The position numbers were made by a program, and so were the translations under genes. Shown here one piece after another: positions 35,968 to 46,174 of a DNA stretch of 64,000 bases; within the stretch, counting starts at the first letter, position 1; each line of letters begins with the position of its first letter. Under the pieces are notes generated by a model. The model was not told the origin of the DNA. It ran no database searches and saw nothing but the letters and a program-made list of their open reading frames with translations. The stretch lies in contig CM026431.1 of assembly GCA_014871385.1 (NCBI GenBank), positions 8,991,964-9,055,963 on the forward strand, read 5' to 3'. This DNA is from Ceratodon purpureus. Taxonomy: Eukaryota; Streptophyta; Bryopsida; Pseudoditrichales; Ditrichaceae.

Positions 35968-36310
35968 ACACCCCGAGAGACTGGGCCTGTCACCAGAGAG
36001 CATGTGATCACATATTGATCGACCTGAGGCCATGCCGGCTCGACAGGGTCCGCACAAAGCACACAGCAGTACGTGTGCATCATGTCCCATCCGCAATGGC
36101 TAGAGCGCTGCCACCCTTGTCGAGTACAAACTCCAGTGCGCCTGAATGTCTGATGCAACATAGCCTGGTGCTCAACACAGAGCGGACTATTCTTTCGCCT
36201 TTTACTAAAGAATACCGTGCGCTGGGCACACACACCGGCATATCCCGATTTTTGGATCGCCCCTCGCGGGGCCCAACCAACACCGAAACCCAAACTGAAG
36301 CGCACCCCGT
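35968..36310. repeat. Dispersed repeat, copy 2
   Basis: Carries GTCACCAGAGAGCATGTGAT at its left, then TTTCGCCTTTTACTAAAGAA, GCGCTGGGCACACACACCGG and the short hairpin GCCCCTCGCGGGGC. It aligns with copy 3 over most of its length. Minus-strand frames are open in both copies, but they run in different frames and look incidental. Confidence 0.7.
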
Positions 36311-36694
36311 TCAATCACAGAGCTGGGAGGGCCTTGAAACTTAGCCAGACGCGAAGAATGTGCTTGGGTAGCCCGGTCTACGAGAGTCACAAATGCGCAA
36401 CAGGAAAGGATGCAATCCGCCGAGAAACGTTATGCAACAAGTCGGTGATGGAAATTTCATCTAATATGAGAACACAAAAACCAAATAGTTCGAGGGTTGT
36501 GTACACCGGTGGCCCAGGTGCGTTCTCAGTTCAATCAGCAGAAACCTCAGCTTACCTGTGAACAGATACTTTCAATCGATGAACGCCATCAAACATACCA
36601 AGACCTGAGCGTCTTCGACGTGACTGCTGGCGTCCACAACGCCGCTGCTGCATGTGGTCCAACATTTGCAACCACATCTCTCCAGCCATATCTC

Positions 36695-37010
36695 ACGCCC
36701 TGGGGACTGTGTCACCCGAGAGCATGTAATCACAATGAGCAAGGTGAGCTGGGAGTCGGGGGTCCACATCTGAGATGCACGAATATACATGACCCATACT
36801 CGATGCCGGGATACTGCCCCGCTCTGGAGTACAAACGCCGCTAAGTCACACTCCCGTCTTAGACAAGCCGGGTGCTCAGCACAGAGCGAACTATTCTTTC
36901 GCCTTTTACTAAAGAATACCGTGCGCTGGGTACACACACCGGCATACCCCAGTTTTTGGATCGCCCCTCGCGGGGCCCGACCAACCTCAAAACCCAATCC
37001 GGAGAGCGCC
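36695..37010. repeat. Dispersed repeat, copy 3
   Basis: Carries GTCACCCGAGAGCATGTAAT, TTTCGCCTTTTACTAAAGAA, GCGCTGGGTACACACACCGG and GCCCCTCGCGGGGC in the same order as copy 2. A further shared motif, CTGTGAACAGAYACT, precedes copies 2 and 3 at 35600 and 36557. Confidence 0.7.
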
Positions 37011-37362
37011 TCTTCATGTAACTTGACGCCAGGGCTGGGAGCAAGGCGGCAGATCTATCAGCCAGCCAAATAGACAGACGCATTGGCGTTGCACGGGAGC
37101 GTGAGCCCCGCTCATAGAGCTTCGATGGCACCGTTGTCAGAGGTGCCGGTGGGTGGCGAATCCATCACATCGACATTGCACTGATCAACTTGAGTGCGAG
37201 ATCCGAGCAGGCAGTTGAAAATGCAAAAAGCAGTACTCATCGATGATGATTCTGACGACGAGGTCTCGGCGAGATTTGAACTCGCGTTACTGGATTCAGA
37301 GTCCAATGTCCTGACCTTCAATTCCCCACCGGGGTTAAAAAGAAAAGTGAAAAACAAAAACA

Positions 37363-37440
37363 CCGGGAACCAGGCGGGTGACCGCCTGGTTTACCAGGCG
37401 GCCAAGCCGCCCGGTTTCACGGGCCCGGGCCCTGTGCGTG
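37363..37440. repeat. Two adjacent GC-rich hairpins
   Basis: AACCAGGCGG-GTGA-CCGCCTGGTT forms a perfect ten-base stem. Immediately after it, ACCAGGCGG-CCAAG-CCGCCCGGT forms a second stem with one mismatch, followed by the palindrome GGGCCCGGGCCC. No gene is linked to it. Confidence 0.7.
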
Positions 37441-38344
37441 GAATCCAGTATCGGAAGATGCGTCATAGACTGCCATTCCTTTTGTTCAGTTCCTACAGAA
37501 ACTAACAAAATTGAATCTAGAGAATCCGGGCCATGCTAGTATTCTAAGTGGAAGGGAAGGGATGTCGGTGTGAGTCCGGGTGAATCCGCGGACACGCTGC
37601 GTTGTCATGACTTCTGCTTCCAAACTAGTTGGGTGACTAAAGTTGCTGGTTGAATTGGGAGAGTCGATGTTGATGATACTCGCGCTGGCTCGCTCCCTTT
37701 GCTCTCGCTTGCTCGGGTGTCTTGATCGTGATGATTTGCGTGCCTCGTTCTTGCTGGCTTGGTTTACTCTGTTAACTTTGGTATTCGGAGCTGTGCCGGT
37801 CCATCTCTGTTGGTGCTGATGGTGCTAGCTCGTGCCTTGTGATTGCCTCCTTTGTTGTTTGTTGTTCTCTCTCCAGTATTCGGGTGTTGGGTCGCCTCCT
37901 GTGAAGCCAAAGAAATCCCCCCACCCCAAAAGAATACAATCCTAGTTCTAATTGAAGAGCTGAAAGAGAAAGACAAAGTGATTTGGGGCTGACAAGAAAT
38001 GATGGTTAGTGATCGAGATGGGACAGAGTAGGGTTTAGGGCGACCCGTAGGAGGTCTGGTTGATGGGCTTGGTGAGCTTGGGATGTGATGGAGGCTTGAA
38101 AGCGAAGTCTTTGTTAGTGTTGATAGCTGTGGAGATTGTAGGCGCCGTCCACTCCAGTTTTGAGTGCTGAGGCTTGGCTTATGATGATGGCCGCTTGGTC
38201 CTGTCGTTTGGTAGACCTGGGCTCTGCATTGTTAGAGTACCTGTGCCTCTCCTTCAGATTGCCGGGCTTGATAATACTTGTGTTTGGCGTTGTGTTTCTC
38301 ACTTTGTTGCTCCCTGGAGCGCTTGAATTGTCGAATTGTACACT
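37441..38344. other. Upstream region of the tandem ORF pair
   Basis: No domain is visible. The part from about 38165 on is related to the sequence upstream of the second ORF (both contain GTTGGCTTATGATtg-like and CTTGGCTTATGATga-like motifs), so the duplication includes upstream DNA. Confidence 0.45.
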
Positions 38345-39142
38345 ATGGACGCTGATCGTGGAGCTCTCCTGGCCTGGCTGTCTATCATCTATTTCCGTCG
38401 AGATGCTAAGGATTATCGAGCGCCTAAGCCTTACCTTCCTAATCTTCCTAAGTTGGGTCGATTGCTGAGTAAGTCCTGGAAGTACGATTGGAACGAGGCC
38501 TGTTATCGCGAGGTGTGTCTGTTAGGGAAGGCTGCTGGGTATCCGTTCTCTCAGTTCCTTGAAGAATTGGAGCTTTCGCACATGTCCTATGGTAGTTGTG
38601 CCGCGAATCCTATTACTTTAGATACTTCGACGGAGGAGTGGTCCTTTGATAGCTCTGCAACTGAGTCGTATGATGATCGTGCTGTGACTCCGGAAGGACC
38701 TGTAGTCTGTATCAATTCTGCGCTGGGGGAGTCTCAAGTTGTAGCGGTGTCTGGTCCTCCCACTGTCGCGGACAAAGTCGAGGGGTCTGATGTTGTTGGA
38801 GTGGGTAATCTGCTTGCATCTGGGGGTTCTACCCTTGAGGCGTTTCCTTTGAGCACTGGCGGTGAATCGGCGATGGGCGCCCTCACTGATGCCGTACTTG
38901 TGACCCCTCCTGATCCTTCTTTGGCGTATGTGGGTTGTGAGGTTGGGGAGAGTTCGCTGAATGCTGTGGCGGGGCCATCATCGAAGGGCTCTACTGTCTC
39001 CGAAGGGTTTGTGCGGGCGTCAAGAGCTGTGAAGCTGGCGGCGGTGGGCTCTCCGGTTCCAACGTCAATTGAAGTGTCCTCCCCGAATGTCTTGGAGCAA
39101 TCACCGCCTGCTGAAGATACTCATGTGGTTGCCTCTCTCTAG
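38345..39142 (+). CDS. Unknown protein, first of a tandem related pair
   Basis: This 265-residue frame starts at the ATG at 38345. I recognise no domain. The first 105 residues align with the next ORF (39744-40289): both begin MDA(D/E)(R/K)G.LLAW.S, share RR, P.LP.LP.L, C.RE..LLG.AA...FS and ANPI..D. That shared, gap-poor block points to a real conserved domain. The remainder is Ser/Gly/Val-rich, low in charge and probably disordered. A run of 12 A lies 157 bases after the stop. Function is unknown; it could be a lineage-specific gene family or part of an uncharacterised mobile element. Confidence 0.55.
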   Translation: MDADRGALLAWLSIIYFRRDAKDYRAPKPYLPNLPKLGRLLSKSWKYDWNEACYREVCLLGKAAGYPFSQFLEELELSHMSYGSCAANPITLDTSTEEWSFDSSATESYDDRAVTPEGPVVCINSALGESQVVAVSGPPTVADKVEGSDVVGVGNLLASGGSTLEAFPLSTGGESAMGALTDAVLVTPPDPSLAYVGCEVGESSLNAVAGPSSKGSTVSEGFVRASRAVKLAAVGSPVPTSIEVSSPNVLEQSPPAEDTHVVASL

Positions 39143-39298
39143 GGTGTCAGGGAGAGGATTCATGAGTTCGGGCCTCTGGAGTCTGGATTGCGGATGTCTC
39201 TTGGTTTCGTGACTCACTGCATGTTAGGAGGCTACTTCCATTTTCATAAACAATGTGCTACAAGTGACTGTTAGATAGGACCTCTTATGCTAGCTTCT

Positions 39299-39310
39299 AA
39301 AAAAAAAAAA
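39299..39310 (+). repeat. A12 run after the first tandem ORF
   Basis: Twelve A's follow CTAGCTTCT. It could be a poly(A) tail of a retroposed copy or chance. Confidence 0.6.
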
Positions 39311-39743
39311 CCACTTGGATTTTGTTACCTGAGAGCATTTAGGGTTGCTGGGGAGTCCTGTGCTGGTTGTGATCCAACTCCTGATGATTGAGCTCAGGTC
39401 CGCTGTCTTGCTGCTGGTGATGATTGGTGCTGTTCTTGATGCTCTAGTTTTGAATTACTAGGTTGAGACGTTTTTGACCCGCTGGTTGCTATGAGTTAGG
39501 ACTCTCTTTAATGCTTGTGAGGGGACTATCGATGACGAATTGACTGGTTATGCTGTTGAAATTGTGTTCAAGGGTTCCAGGGTTGGCTTATGATTGTTGT
39601 AGTCTTGAATGTCGCTGTGCCAACGGTGCTGGTGTCTTCAAATATCTGGGAGTGGTGCTCTTGTTTTTTCATTGTGACTGCTCTTCTTCCCTTGGGTTGC
39701 TGTTAGCCCTTCTCTGCTTGTCGGGTGTTGTGCGTGTGTCGTC

Positions 39744-40289
39744 ATGGATGCCGAGAAGGGCTTGTTGTTAGCTTGGGTCTCTCAGGTGTTCCTTCGTCGG
39801 GGTGCTGTGCATCCGAATGTGCCTAAGCTCTGGCTCCCTGATCTTCCCCATCTGAGCCATGCACTGCAGGATTCTGATAACTATGTGCTCACCGATCAGT
39901 GTCGTCGTGAGATACGGTTACTGGGAACCGCTGCCAATTTTACTTTCTCTGAGTATATGGCTGTGCATCGCGCTCATCAATTGCCTCCTGGTGGGAATGT
40001 GGCCAACCCTATCGTGGTAGATGATTATACTGATGCTGTTTCTGTGCTAGACTCTTCTCCCCTGGAGGTGTATTTGCCTAGTGCTGTTCTGGAAGCTTGG
40101 GGAGCCGCTTCCAACTGTGATTCGCAGAAGACTCCAGTTGCTCTTGAAACTACTATTCTGCCTGGGGCCCTGGAAGACACCGGTTGTTCATCGGAGCCGA
40201 ACGGATCTGATGGGGCTCTTCCCAGAGCGTCGGAGGTGGCGAATGAAACTCCTGCTGTGGGGTCAGCTGCTGACATTGCTCCTGTGTGA
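39744..40289 (+). CDS. Unknown protein, second of a tandem related pair
   Basis: This 181-residue frame from the ATG at 39744 is related to the ORF at 38345 over its N-terminal ~100 residues (MDAEKGLLLAWVSQVFLRR, LPDLPHL, CRREIRLLGTAANFTFSEY, ANPIVVDD). The tail is shorter and differs, acidic and Ser/Pro-rich. About 700 bases beyond it the minus-strand LINE ORF2 ends, so the LINE may have inserted at or beyond the 3' side of this gene. No function can be assigned. Confidence 0.5.
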   Translation: MDAEKGLLLAWVSQVFLRRGAVHPNVPKLWLPDLPHLSHALQDSDNYVLTDQCRREIRLLGTAANFTFSEYMAVHRAHQLPPGGNVANPIVVDDYTDAVSVLDSSPLEVYLPSAVLEAWGAASNCDSQKTPVALETTILPGALEDTGCSSEPNGSDGALPRASEVANETPAVGSAADIAPV

Positions 40290-40993
40290 TACTCACCTCG
40301 TTGGTGTCCAGGGGCGAGGCAACTGTCCAATGTGAGTTTGGGGTTTGATTCTTGATCCTTTGCTTTGCTTCATTGCGTGAGTCTCTTGTCTATACTGACT
40401 GTCTTGGATCTTCCTTGTTTGCAGGTTTCCCGAGTGTGGTTATGCGTGAGTCCGAGTTTCCCTGCGGGTTAGTATGTGTGGATACACTAGCAGATAGTCA
40501 CATTTGTTAGGCTTATACTTGTGGTCACTCTGATCGGTTATACGTCGGTATCATAGTAATCAATAGAAACTTGAGCACTATTTACTAGACTCTATTCAGA
40601 AAACTAAGGAGAGGACTTACCTTGTCCTGCTGTTTCCTACTGTATTGTGGGACTTGGACTTCTTCTTTAATACGGCGTAGGTGCTGTGTGGCGGGGACTC
40701 TTAGTAGGTCTATCTCATCGTTACCGTTCACCGTTTTGGTTTTGCTATTTCCAGTGTTGATCCCTAAATGGAAATAAACTGGCAATTTTCACCTGCTTAA
40801 TTGAAACAAATTTACCTGAGGTTCGATGGCTTCAGCAGGACGCCATGTCTTATGTTGGTGATGGAAGGTGTTATGGGGGTCAGCTTTGGAGCTCCTCCCT
40901 TGTTCTTTGTTGGGCTGGTTGTGAGGGTGGAGGGCTCTGGAGGATGTGTTTGTTGATGGAGATATAGTGTTGAGGAGGGATGTGAGGACCAGA
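40290..40993. other. Probable 3' UTR of the LINE and junction with host DNA
   Basis: The sequence between the second tandem ORF and the LINE ORF2 stop. I see no poly(A) tail (poly-T on the plus strand) and no target site duplication, so the 3' end of the LINE is not placed. Confidence 0.4.
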
Positions 40994-43900
40994 TCACCTG
41001 TTCCTTTGGCTCTCGGTTGTTTGGGGAGAGGATAGATTTGAGGGAGTCCTGGAACGAGAGGGGAGAGGGTGTCTTTCTGGTATTATGAGGTTGAGGGTGT
41101 CTCTGTGTTCTTGAATGTTCCTGTCTAGGGTTGCGAACAGTTCTTGTTGAGCTTCCGTGTCTTCTGCTTGCCAATGTTGGTTATGCTGGGATTCATGGAT
41201 GTGTCTCCTGGCGTCTTTGCGACGGTCTTCTTCATTGAATCCCAGTTGCTCCATCATCTCATCTATTTCTTGTTGTGCAAGCCAGGTTGGGATTGGGCAG
41301 TGATATCTGGGTGCATCTCTACCTGTAATGTAAATATCTAGTGGGCCTGGACGACTGTTTAGGCCTAAGGGGTCCTCTGGGTCTGGGGGGTATTTGCTTC
41401 GAGTGGGGGCATTTACAAAGTTCCAGCTGACACTTGTGGGGAACGGGGCTATTTTGTACCAAAGGGGAAGATCGACTGGCCTCGGCGTGGTTTTCCTTCT
41501 TTTGTGTGCACTCGGCTTGGGGTGGGATGGCCTAGTGCTTGGTTCCCGGGAATCAGTGTGGGGCTCTATGTTGCTGAGCTGAGGGTTAGGCGGAGAGAAA
41601 GGGGGGTCATCATCGTCTGTAGCTTGCGTTTTGTGCTGCTGGCGGTCCCTGCTTCTCTTAGCCTGAGGGGGGGCCTGGAGATCGTGGAGAACTTCGTCAA
41701 AGAGGAGATCAATAGCCTGGTGGATCTGTTCGATTGTTCGGTCTCGAGGTGAGTCAAGATCCGAGTCCTCTTCTTCGACCTGGGGTTGTGTTGGCAGGGG
41801 GTTGGTCGTGAGAGCAAGGTGCTGAGGGAGCCAGAGTTGGTGAGGGGTTAGATGCCAGTGGAGTTTTTGTTGCTCTGTGTCAGCAAAAATACTGTGTTGG
41901 GTCCAGATCAAATTGAATTTGTCTTTCATGCGCTTCTTTTTCTCTGGTGTCCTGTGGATTTGGTCTATCTCTGCGAGGGCTTCCATTCCTATGTGTATTG
42001 TTGTCACCCAGGCTTGATAGAGCGCTGTACCAAGTTTGAAAGGCTTGTTATTGATTTCATGTTGGCATTTCTGACACCATAACTGCCAGGTTAGGTTGGC
42101 GCGAAGGATTTCCCAAGGGGTTTCTGTTGTAAAGGTAACGTTGAAGTCCGGATCCGAGGTGTAAAACGCGTCAGCTTGAGGGCTTGGGTCGAGGATTTCT
42201 CCAAACACTTGGTGTGGCCATATCGTGTAGCTGTCTGACATGTTGGCTGACGCTCGCAGAGCTGCAAAATTTTGCCACGCTTGACTGACTGTGTGGCATT
42301 CGGTGAGGGCGTGCTGAAGGGTGTCCGGGTGGCTCTTGCATGACCTGCATATGCCGTCATCCCCAAACTTCTTTCGCCATTCTCCAATAGGTAGGCCTCC
42401 GGCAATCGCCAACCAGTTCATGGCAGCCACTTTTCTGGGCTTCCATTTGTGCCAAATATTATTGTAGAAGTTTCTCCTGTCTTTGTCTGAGTGTTCTGCA
42501 TTTCTCAAGACAGTCGTTAACCATAGAGGTTTGGAGATCTTGGTGATGCCTAGCTCGTAGCCTAGTTTGGCCGTGTAGTTATAGAAGGCAGTAGGGGTGT
42601 TGGAGCTGGTGGTATGCCATTTCCAGGGTCCCGGGTCCCAGTCAAGATCCGACAGCGGAGTGGGGCTGAACAGCCAGACTGTGTGGGTGGGATCAAAACC
42701 TAGTTTGGGGTTGTGGCGGATAAATTCGTTGCTGCTCGGGTTCTTGAGGAGGACTCTGACCGGAGTAATGGATGTCGAGTTGAGCTTGACGAGTGGAGGA
42801 TCCGATCGAAGCAGTTGCTGGGAGGGCAAGATAAGGTATTTATGGGCCGTGCTAAAGTCTATGGATTGCTTGACTATGTGATAAATGTGGGACGTCTTCG
42901 TTGGGAGGGATTTTCTCACCCAGACGTGCTGTCCTACTTGACCGTAGTTGTCTGGTTTCCAGGGAATGCTGTTGAGGATGTCGTTATATTTTTGCTCTTC
43001 CCATCTCCTGTGGGATCCTAGCTGAAGGCAGACCTGATCTAAAGATTTCCAATCTTGGGTTTGGATGTTCCACATGTCTTTAACTTGTCGGATGCCTTTG
43101 CGTGACCATCTACTAACTGAGGTGTGCTTCTCTCTGCCCCAGGGGGTTCCTGCTTCATTAACTATGAGCGGGTTGCCAAAGAGGTGCTGGTTTGCTTTCG
43201 AGGGCCATGACTTTGGTGGCAAGGGTTTAAGTCCGTGGCGGATACTGCTCCATGCTCGCATCATACCTTTAAAGAGGGTTGAGCCTAATGGTTTCATCCT
43301 CGAGAAAGGTTCGTGCATCCAATGCATACTGTTGGGCCATGGACCATTGCCCTTTGCTGAGGTATTCTTGATGCTATGCTTGAATAGAACTTTCCACGGT
43401 TCATGCTCTGGGCTGAGTCCACGGACTACCATCTTGTTTAGAAGAGCCATCGCTTGAGCCTCGGGGTCTAGAATTTGGATACCTCCTTGAGATGTGGGTA
43501 GAACCGCTGTGTCCCACTTGATTCTAGCTCTTGTTCTGTGTTCTTGTTTTCCTGACCATAGGTAGTCTCGAATAAGCGTTTTAATCTTCTTCAGGGCGTT
43601 AGGGGAGAAAGCCGCGCATGCAACACTGTACCAGATGGAAGCTAAGACAACTTGGTTTATGATCAGGACTCTGCCTGCAAGGGACAGTTGATGCGGGGCC
43701 CAATGTCGTATGCCTGCTTTGATCTTGGACATCAGAGTATTGTCGAGCTCGTCATTCGAGATTTTGTATCCTAGGGGATACCCTAGGTACCTGGTGTACT
43801 GCCCCTTTTCAAGCCAAATGAGTCCAATATCTGCTCCCCAGTCCCACTGTCTCGGAGTTGGACTTGCCCAGATTGCTCTACTTTTATGCCAGTTGACTAG

Positions 43901-46174
43901 TGCTCCGGAGCCTTTAGAAAATTTGTTGAAGACCTCAATTGTGTTCTCCAGATTCTCCTGGGTCGCTTCGAGGGTGAGCAAGGTGTCATCAGCGAATTGG
44001 AGGCTGATACTAACTGAGCCGTCCGGGAGGATAGAACCCTTAACTTTTGAGTCTGGATGGTTAAGCATGTAAGCTAGTACGTTAGCTACAATGAGGAAAA
44101 GGTACGGAGCTAATGGGCAGCCTTGTCTGACCGATCTTTCCAGTCGGAAACTTGGTCCTTCAATCCCGTTGATGGCCACTGTGGCCGTTGCTTCCCTATA
44201 TAGGCTGAGGGTCATTGAGATCCACAGCTCATCGAAGCCCATCTTACGCATAGCTTTCTCTAGGAATGACCAGGAAACTCTGTCATAAGCTTTTTCGAAG
44301 TCAATCAACAGGAGGATGGTGTCTTGGTTGCTCTGTTCGCCCCATTCCATAACCTCATTGGCCATGTATAGGTTGTCAAAAATGCACCTGCCCGGAACAA
44401 AACCAGTTTGGGAGGGTAATATCCAATCTTTCAAATGAGGTTTCATTCTGTTTGCTAATAACTTGGCCACTATCTTGTACAGGGAGCTGAGAAGGGTGAT
44501 AGGTCGGAAGTTCGTGAGCAGGTTGAGTTCGCCTTTCTTCGGAATAAGGACTATCTTCCCTGTGTTGAGGTAGACGGGAAAGACTTCGTTCTTGAAGGTT
44601 TCCTGTACAAATTGAAGAACATCTGGTCCTACCAATTCCCACATATGTTGGAAAAATTCAGTAGGTATGGCGTCTTTACCTGGGGCTTTGTTCGTCGGCA
44701 GCTCGTTGACAGTGTTGAGTAGTTCCAGCAGTGTGATTTCCTGCAGTAGGGCTTCGTTTTGCGCTGCTGTGACGAGTTGCGGTAGATATTGAAGACAGTC
44801 CTCCTGGGCGGTTGTGTTTCTTTCTACTTCAGGGTCTGCAGTATATAGTTTAGCGTAGAATTCTGTGGCATATTCAGAGAGTTCCTGTTGTGTTCGGAGT
44901 ACCTTACCTTCCCTTACCAGTTCGGTTATTTTGGTTGCTGGTTTCTTGCTTTTGTGGAATTCGAAGAATTGTTTGTTACATCTATCCCCTGTTCGTGTCC
45001 ATTTTGCCGCGTTTCGATGTGATCGCCGCTCAAGTCTTTGGAGTTGGACTTTGTGGATTTTTTCTTGGGCTGCTGACAGTTGTTTGCGGGCTTCTTCATT
45101 TCCCCAGTCCTCTTGCAGTTGTAGTTCCGCTTCTAAGATTTCATTGATCTCTGTGTCGTAAATGTTTTGCCAGAGACGTCGGGTTCTGTAGCTGAATGCA
45201 TCACTGGCTGCTTTGACGGCTCTCAGAGCGTTTTGCATTTTATGGCCCCAATCTAACTCTGATGCAGCTGACATTGCCCCTAGCCATGCTTCTTGTAGGA
45301 GCTGCCTACCTTCCGTCGACTTCAACAGTTGTTTGTTGAAGATTTGGGACTTTGGTGGCTTTGCTGCTGTCTTGTTGAACTTGAGAATGCAGGGGGCGTG
45401 GTCTGAGATTCGATGCATGGTTGCGAAGATACCAACTTGTCCCCCGAGAGCTTGAAGGCTTGGTGGTATGTAGAATCTGTCCAGCCGTGTGGCTATCCTT
45501 GCCGAGGCTATCTGGCCATTATCCCATGTATATCTCTTCTTAGTGAGATGTCTGAACTCTGTCATGTGGTGTACATCTCCTAGATTGAACTTGAGTAATG
45601 TCCTGTTCCAGGCTTCTTGTTCCGGGGCATACATTTTGTTTTTGTCTGACCCTCCTAGCTTGTCGTCTAGAGATTCTATCATATTAAAGTCCCCGGCTAG
45701 GATCCATTGTGCCTTGGGTAATGGGGAGTTGTTGATTGTCTCCCAGAGGGTGGCTCGCTTGTTGCTGTCTGAGTAGCCATATACGTTGATGATGCCAATC
45801 TTCTCCTTGGGGCTGAGTCGGAGGGTTATGTATTGAGCTCTACCGGCAACGATGATGCCCGATTCTTCGATGAGAGGGCTGATCCGGCTTGAGGTGAGTA
45901 TTGCTGTTCCTCCTTTGGTCTTGACTGAATGAGGGTGGTGCCTGGCTTCATTCCATAGAGAGGGTCCACCAAGAAAGTCCATTTGCGAGGTTTTGGACAT
46001 GCATTCTTCCGCAATTAGATGATGCTCTTGAATCAGAATGATGTCTGGGGATAAATTGAGTGATCTGAAATGATCCTTGAGGATTTTTTTTGTCCAAATT
46101 CCGCTGGCACCTAGGCCTAGAGTACGGACATTCTGTGAAACCATATTGAATCTAATAGGGTCGTCTATCATCAT
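40994..46174 (-). CDS. LINE ORF2: APE endonuclease and reverse transcriptase
   Basis: Nicks target DNA and copies the element RNA into it. The frame has 1726 codons from the ATG at 46174. The N-terminal AP-endonuclease domain shows QEHH (about 49-52), AGDFNM (160-165), RLDRFY and SDHAPC (257-262). The reverse transcriptase spans about 535-800, with LIDFEKAYD (catalytic Asp near 625), RQGCPLAPYLF and the FADD box (727-730). A zf-RVT region lies near 1240-1300 (KWKPRKVAAMNWLAIAGGLP, CRSCKSHPDTLQHALTEC). The last 300 residues are charged and proline-rich with no known fold. All catalytic motifs are intact. The ATG overlaps the stop of the middle ORF as TGATG, pointing to coupled reinitiation. 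Confidence 0.92.
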   Translation of the reverse strand: MMIDDPIRFNMVSQNVRTLGLGASGIWTKKILKDHFRSLNLSPDIILIQEHHLIAEECMSKTSQMDFLGGPSLWNEARHHPHSVKTKGGTAILTSSRISPLIEESGIIVAGRAQYITLRLSPKEKIGIINVYGYSDSNKRATLWETINNSPLPKAQWILAGDFNMIESLDDKLGGSDKNKMYAPEQEAWNRTLLKFNLGDVHHMTEFRHLTKKRYTWDNGQIASARIATRLDRFYIPPSLQALGGQVGIFATMHRISDHAPCILKFNKTAAKPPKSQIFNKQLLKSTEGRQLLQEAWLGAMSAASELDWGHKMQNALRAVKAASDAFSYRTRRLWQNIYDTEINEILEAELQLQEDWGNEEARKQLSAAQEKIHKVQLQRLERRSHRNAAKWTRTGDRCNKQFFEFHKSKKPATKITELVREGKVLRTQQELSEYATEFYAKLYTADPEVERNTTAQEDCLQYLPQLVTAAQNEALLQEITLLELLNTVNELPTNKAPGKDAIPTEFFQHMWELVGPDVLQFVQETFKNEVFPVYLNTGKIVLIPKKGELNLLTNFRPITLLSSLYKIVAKLLANRMKPHLKDWILPSQTGFVPGRCIFDNLYMANEVMEWGEQSNQDTILLLIDFEKAYDRVSWSFLEKAMRKMGFDELWISMTLSLYREATATVAINGIEGPSFRLERSVRQGCPLAPYLFLIVANVLAYMLNHPDSKVKGSILPDGSVSISLQFADDTLLTLEATQENLENTIEVFNKFSKGSGALVNWHKSRAIWASPTPRQWDWGADIGLIWLEKGQYTRYLGYPLGYKISNDELDNTLMSKIKAGIRHWAPHQLSLAGRVLIINQVVLASIWYSVACAAFSPNALKKIKTLIRDYLWSGKQEHRTRARIKWDTAVLPTSQGGIQILDPEAQAMALLNKMVVRGLSPEHEPWKVLFKHSIKNTSAKGNGPWPNSMHWMHEPFSRMKPLGSTLFKGMMRAWSSIRHGLKPLPPKSWPSKANQHLFGNPLIVNEAGTPWGREKHTSVSRWSRKGIRQVKDMWNIQTQDWKSLDQVCLQLGSHRRWEEQKYNDILNSIPWKPDNYGQVGQHVWVRKSLPTKTSHIYHIVKQSIDFSTAHKYLILPSQQLLRSDPPLVKLNSTSITPVRVLLKNPSSNEFIRHNPKLGFDPTHTVWLFSPTPLSDLDWDPGPWKWHTTSSNTPTAFYNYTAKLGYELGITKISKPLWLTTVLRNAEHSDKDRRNFYNNIWHKWKPRKVAAMNWLAIAGGLPIGEWRKKFGDDGICRSCKSHPDTLQHALTECHTVSQAWQNFAALRASANMSDSYTIWPHQVFGEILDPSPQADAFYTSDPDFNVTFTTETPWEILRANLTWQLWCQKCQHEINNKPFKLGTALYQAWVTTIHIGMEALAEIDQIHRTPEKKKRMKDKFNLIWTQHSIFADTEQQKLHWHLTPHQLWLPQHLALTTNPLPTQPQVEEEDSDLDSPRDRTIEQIHQAIDLLFDEVLHDLQAPPQAKRSRDRQQHKTQATDDDDPPFSPPNPQLSNIEPHTDSREPSTRPSHPKPSAHKRRKTTPRPVDLPLWYKIAPFPTSVSWNFVNAPTRSKYPPDPEDPLGLNSRPGPLDIYITGRDAPRYHCPIPTWLAQQEIDEMMEQLGFNEEDRRKDARRHIHESQHNQHWQAEDTEAQQELFATLDRNIQEHRDTLNLIIPERHPLPSRSRTPSNLSSPQTTESQRNR

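Noticed and set aside
36572..36997. Minus-strand frames shared between repeat copies
   Set aside because: Similarity follows the DNA repeat and the frames shift between copies; no evidence of protein selection.
44865..45161. Plus-strand frames opposite LINE ORF2
   Set aside because: Shadows of the strong minus-strand coding frame.
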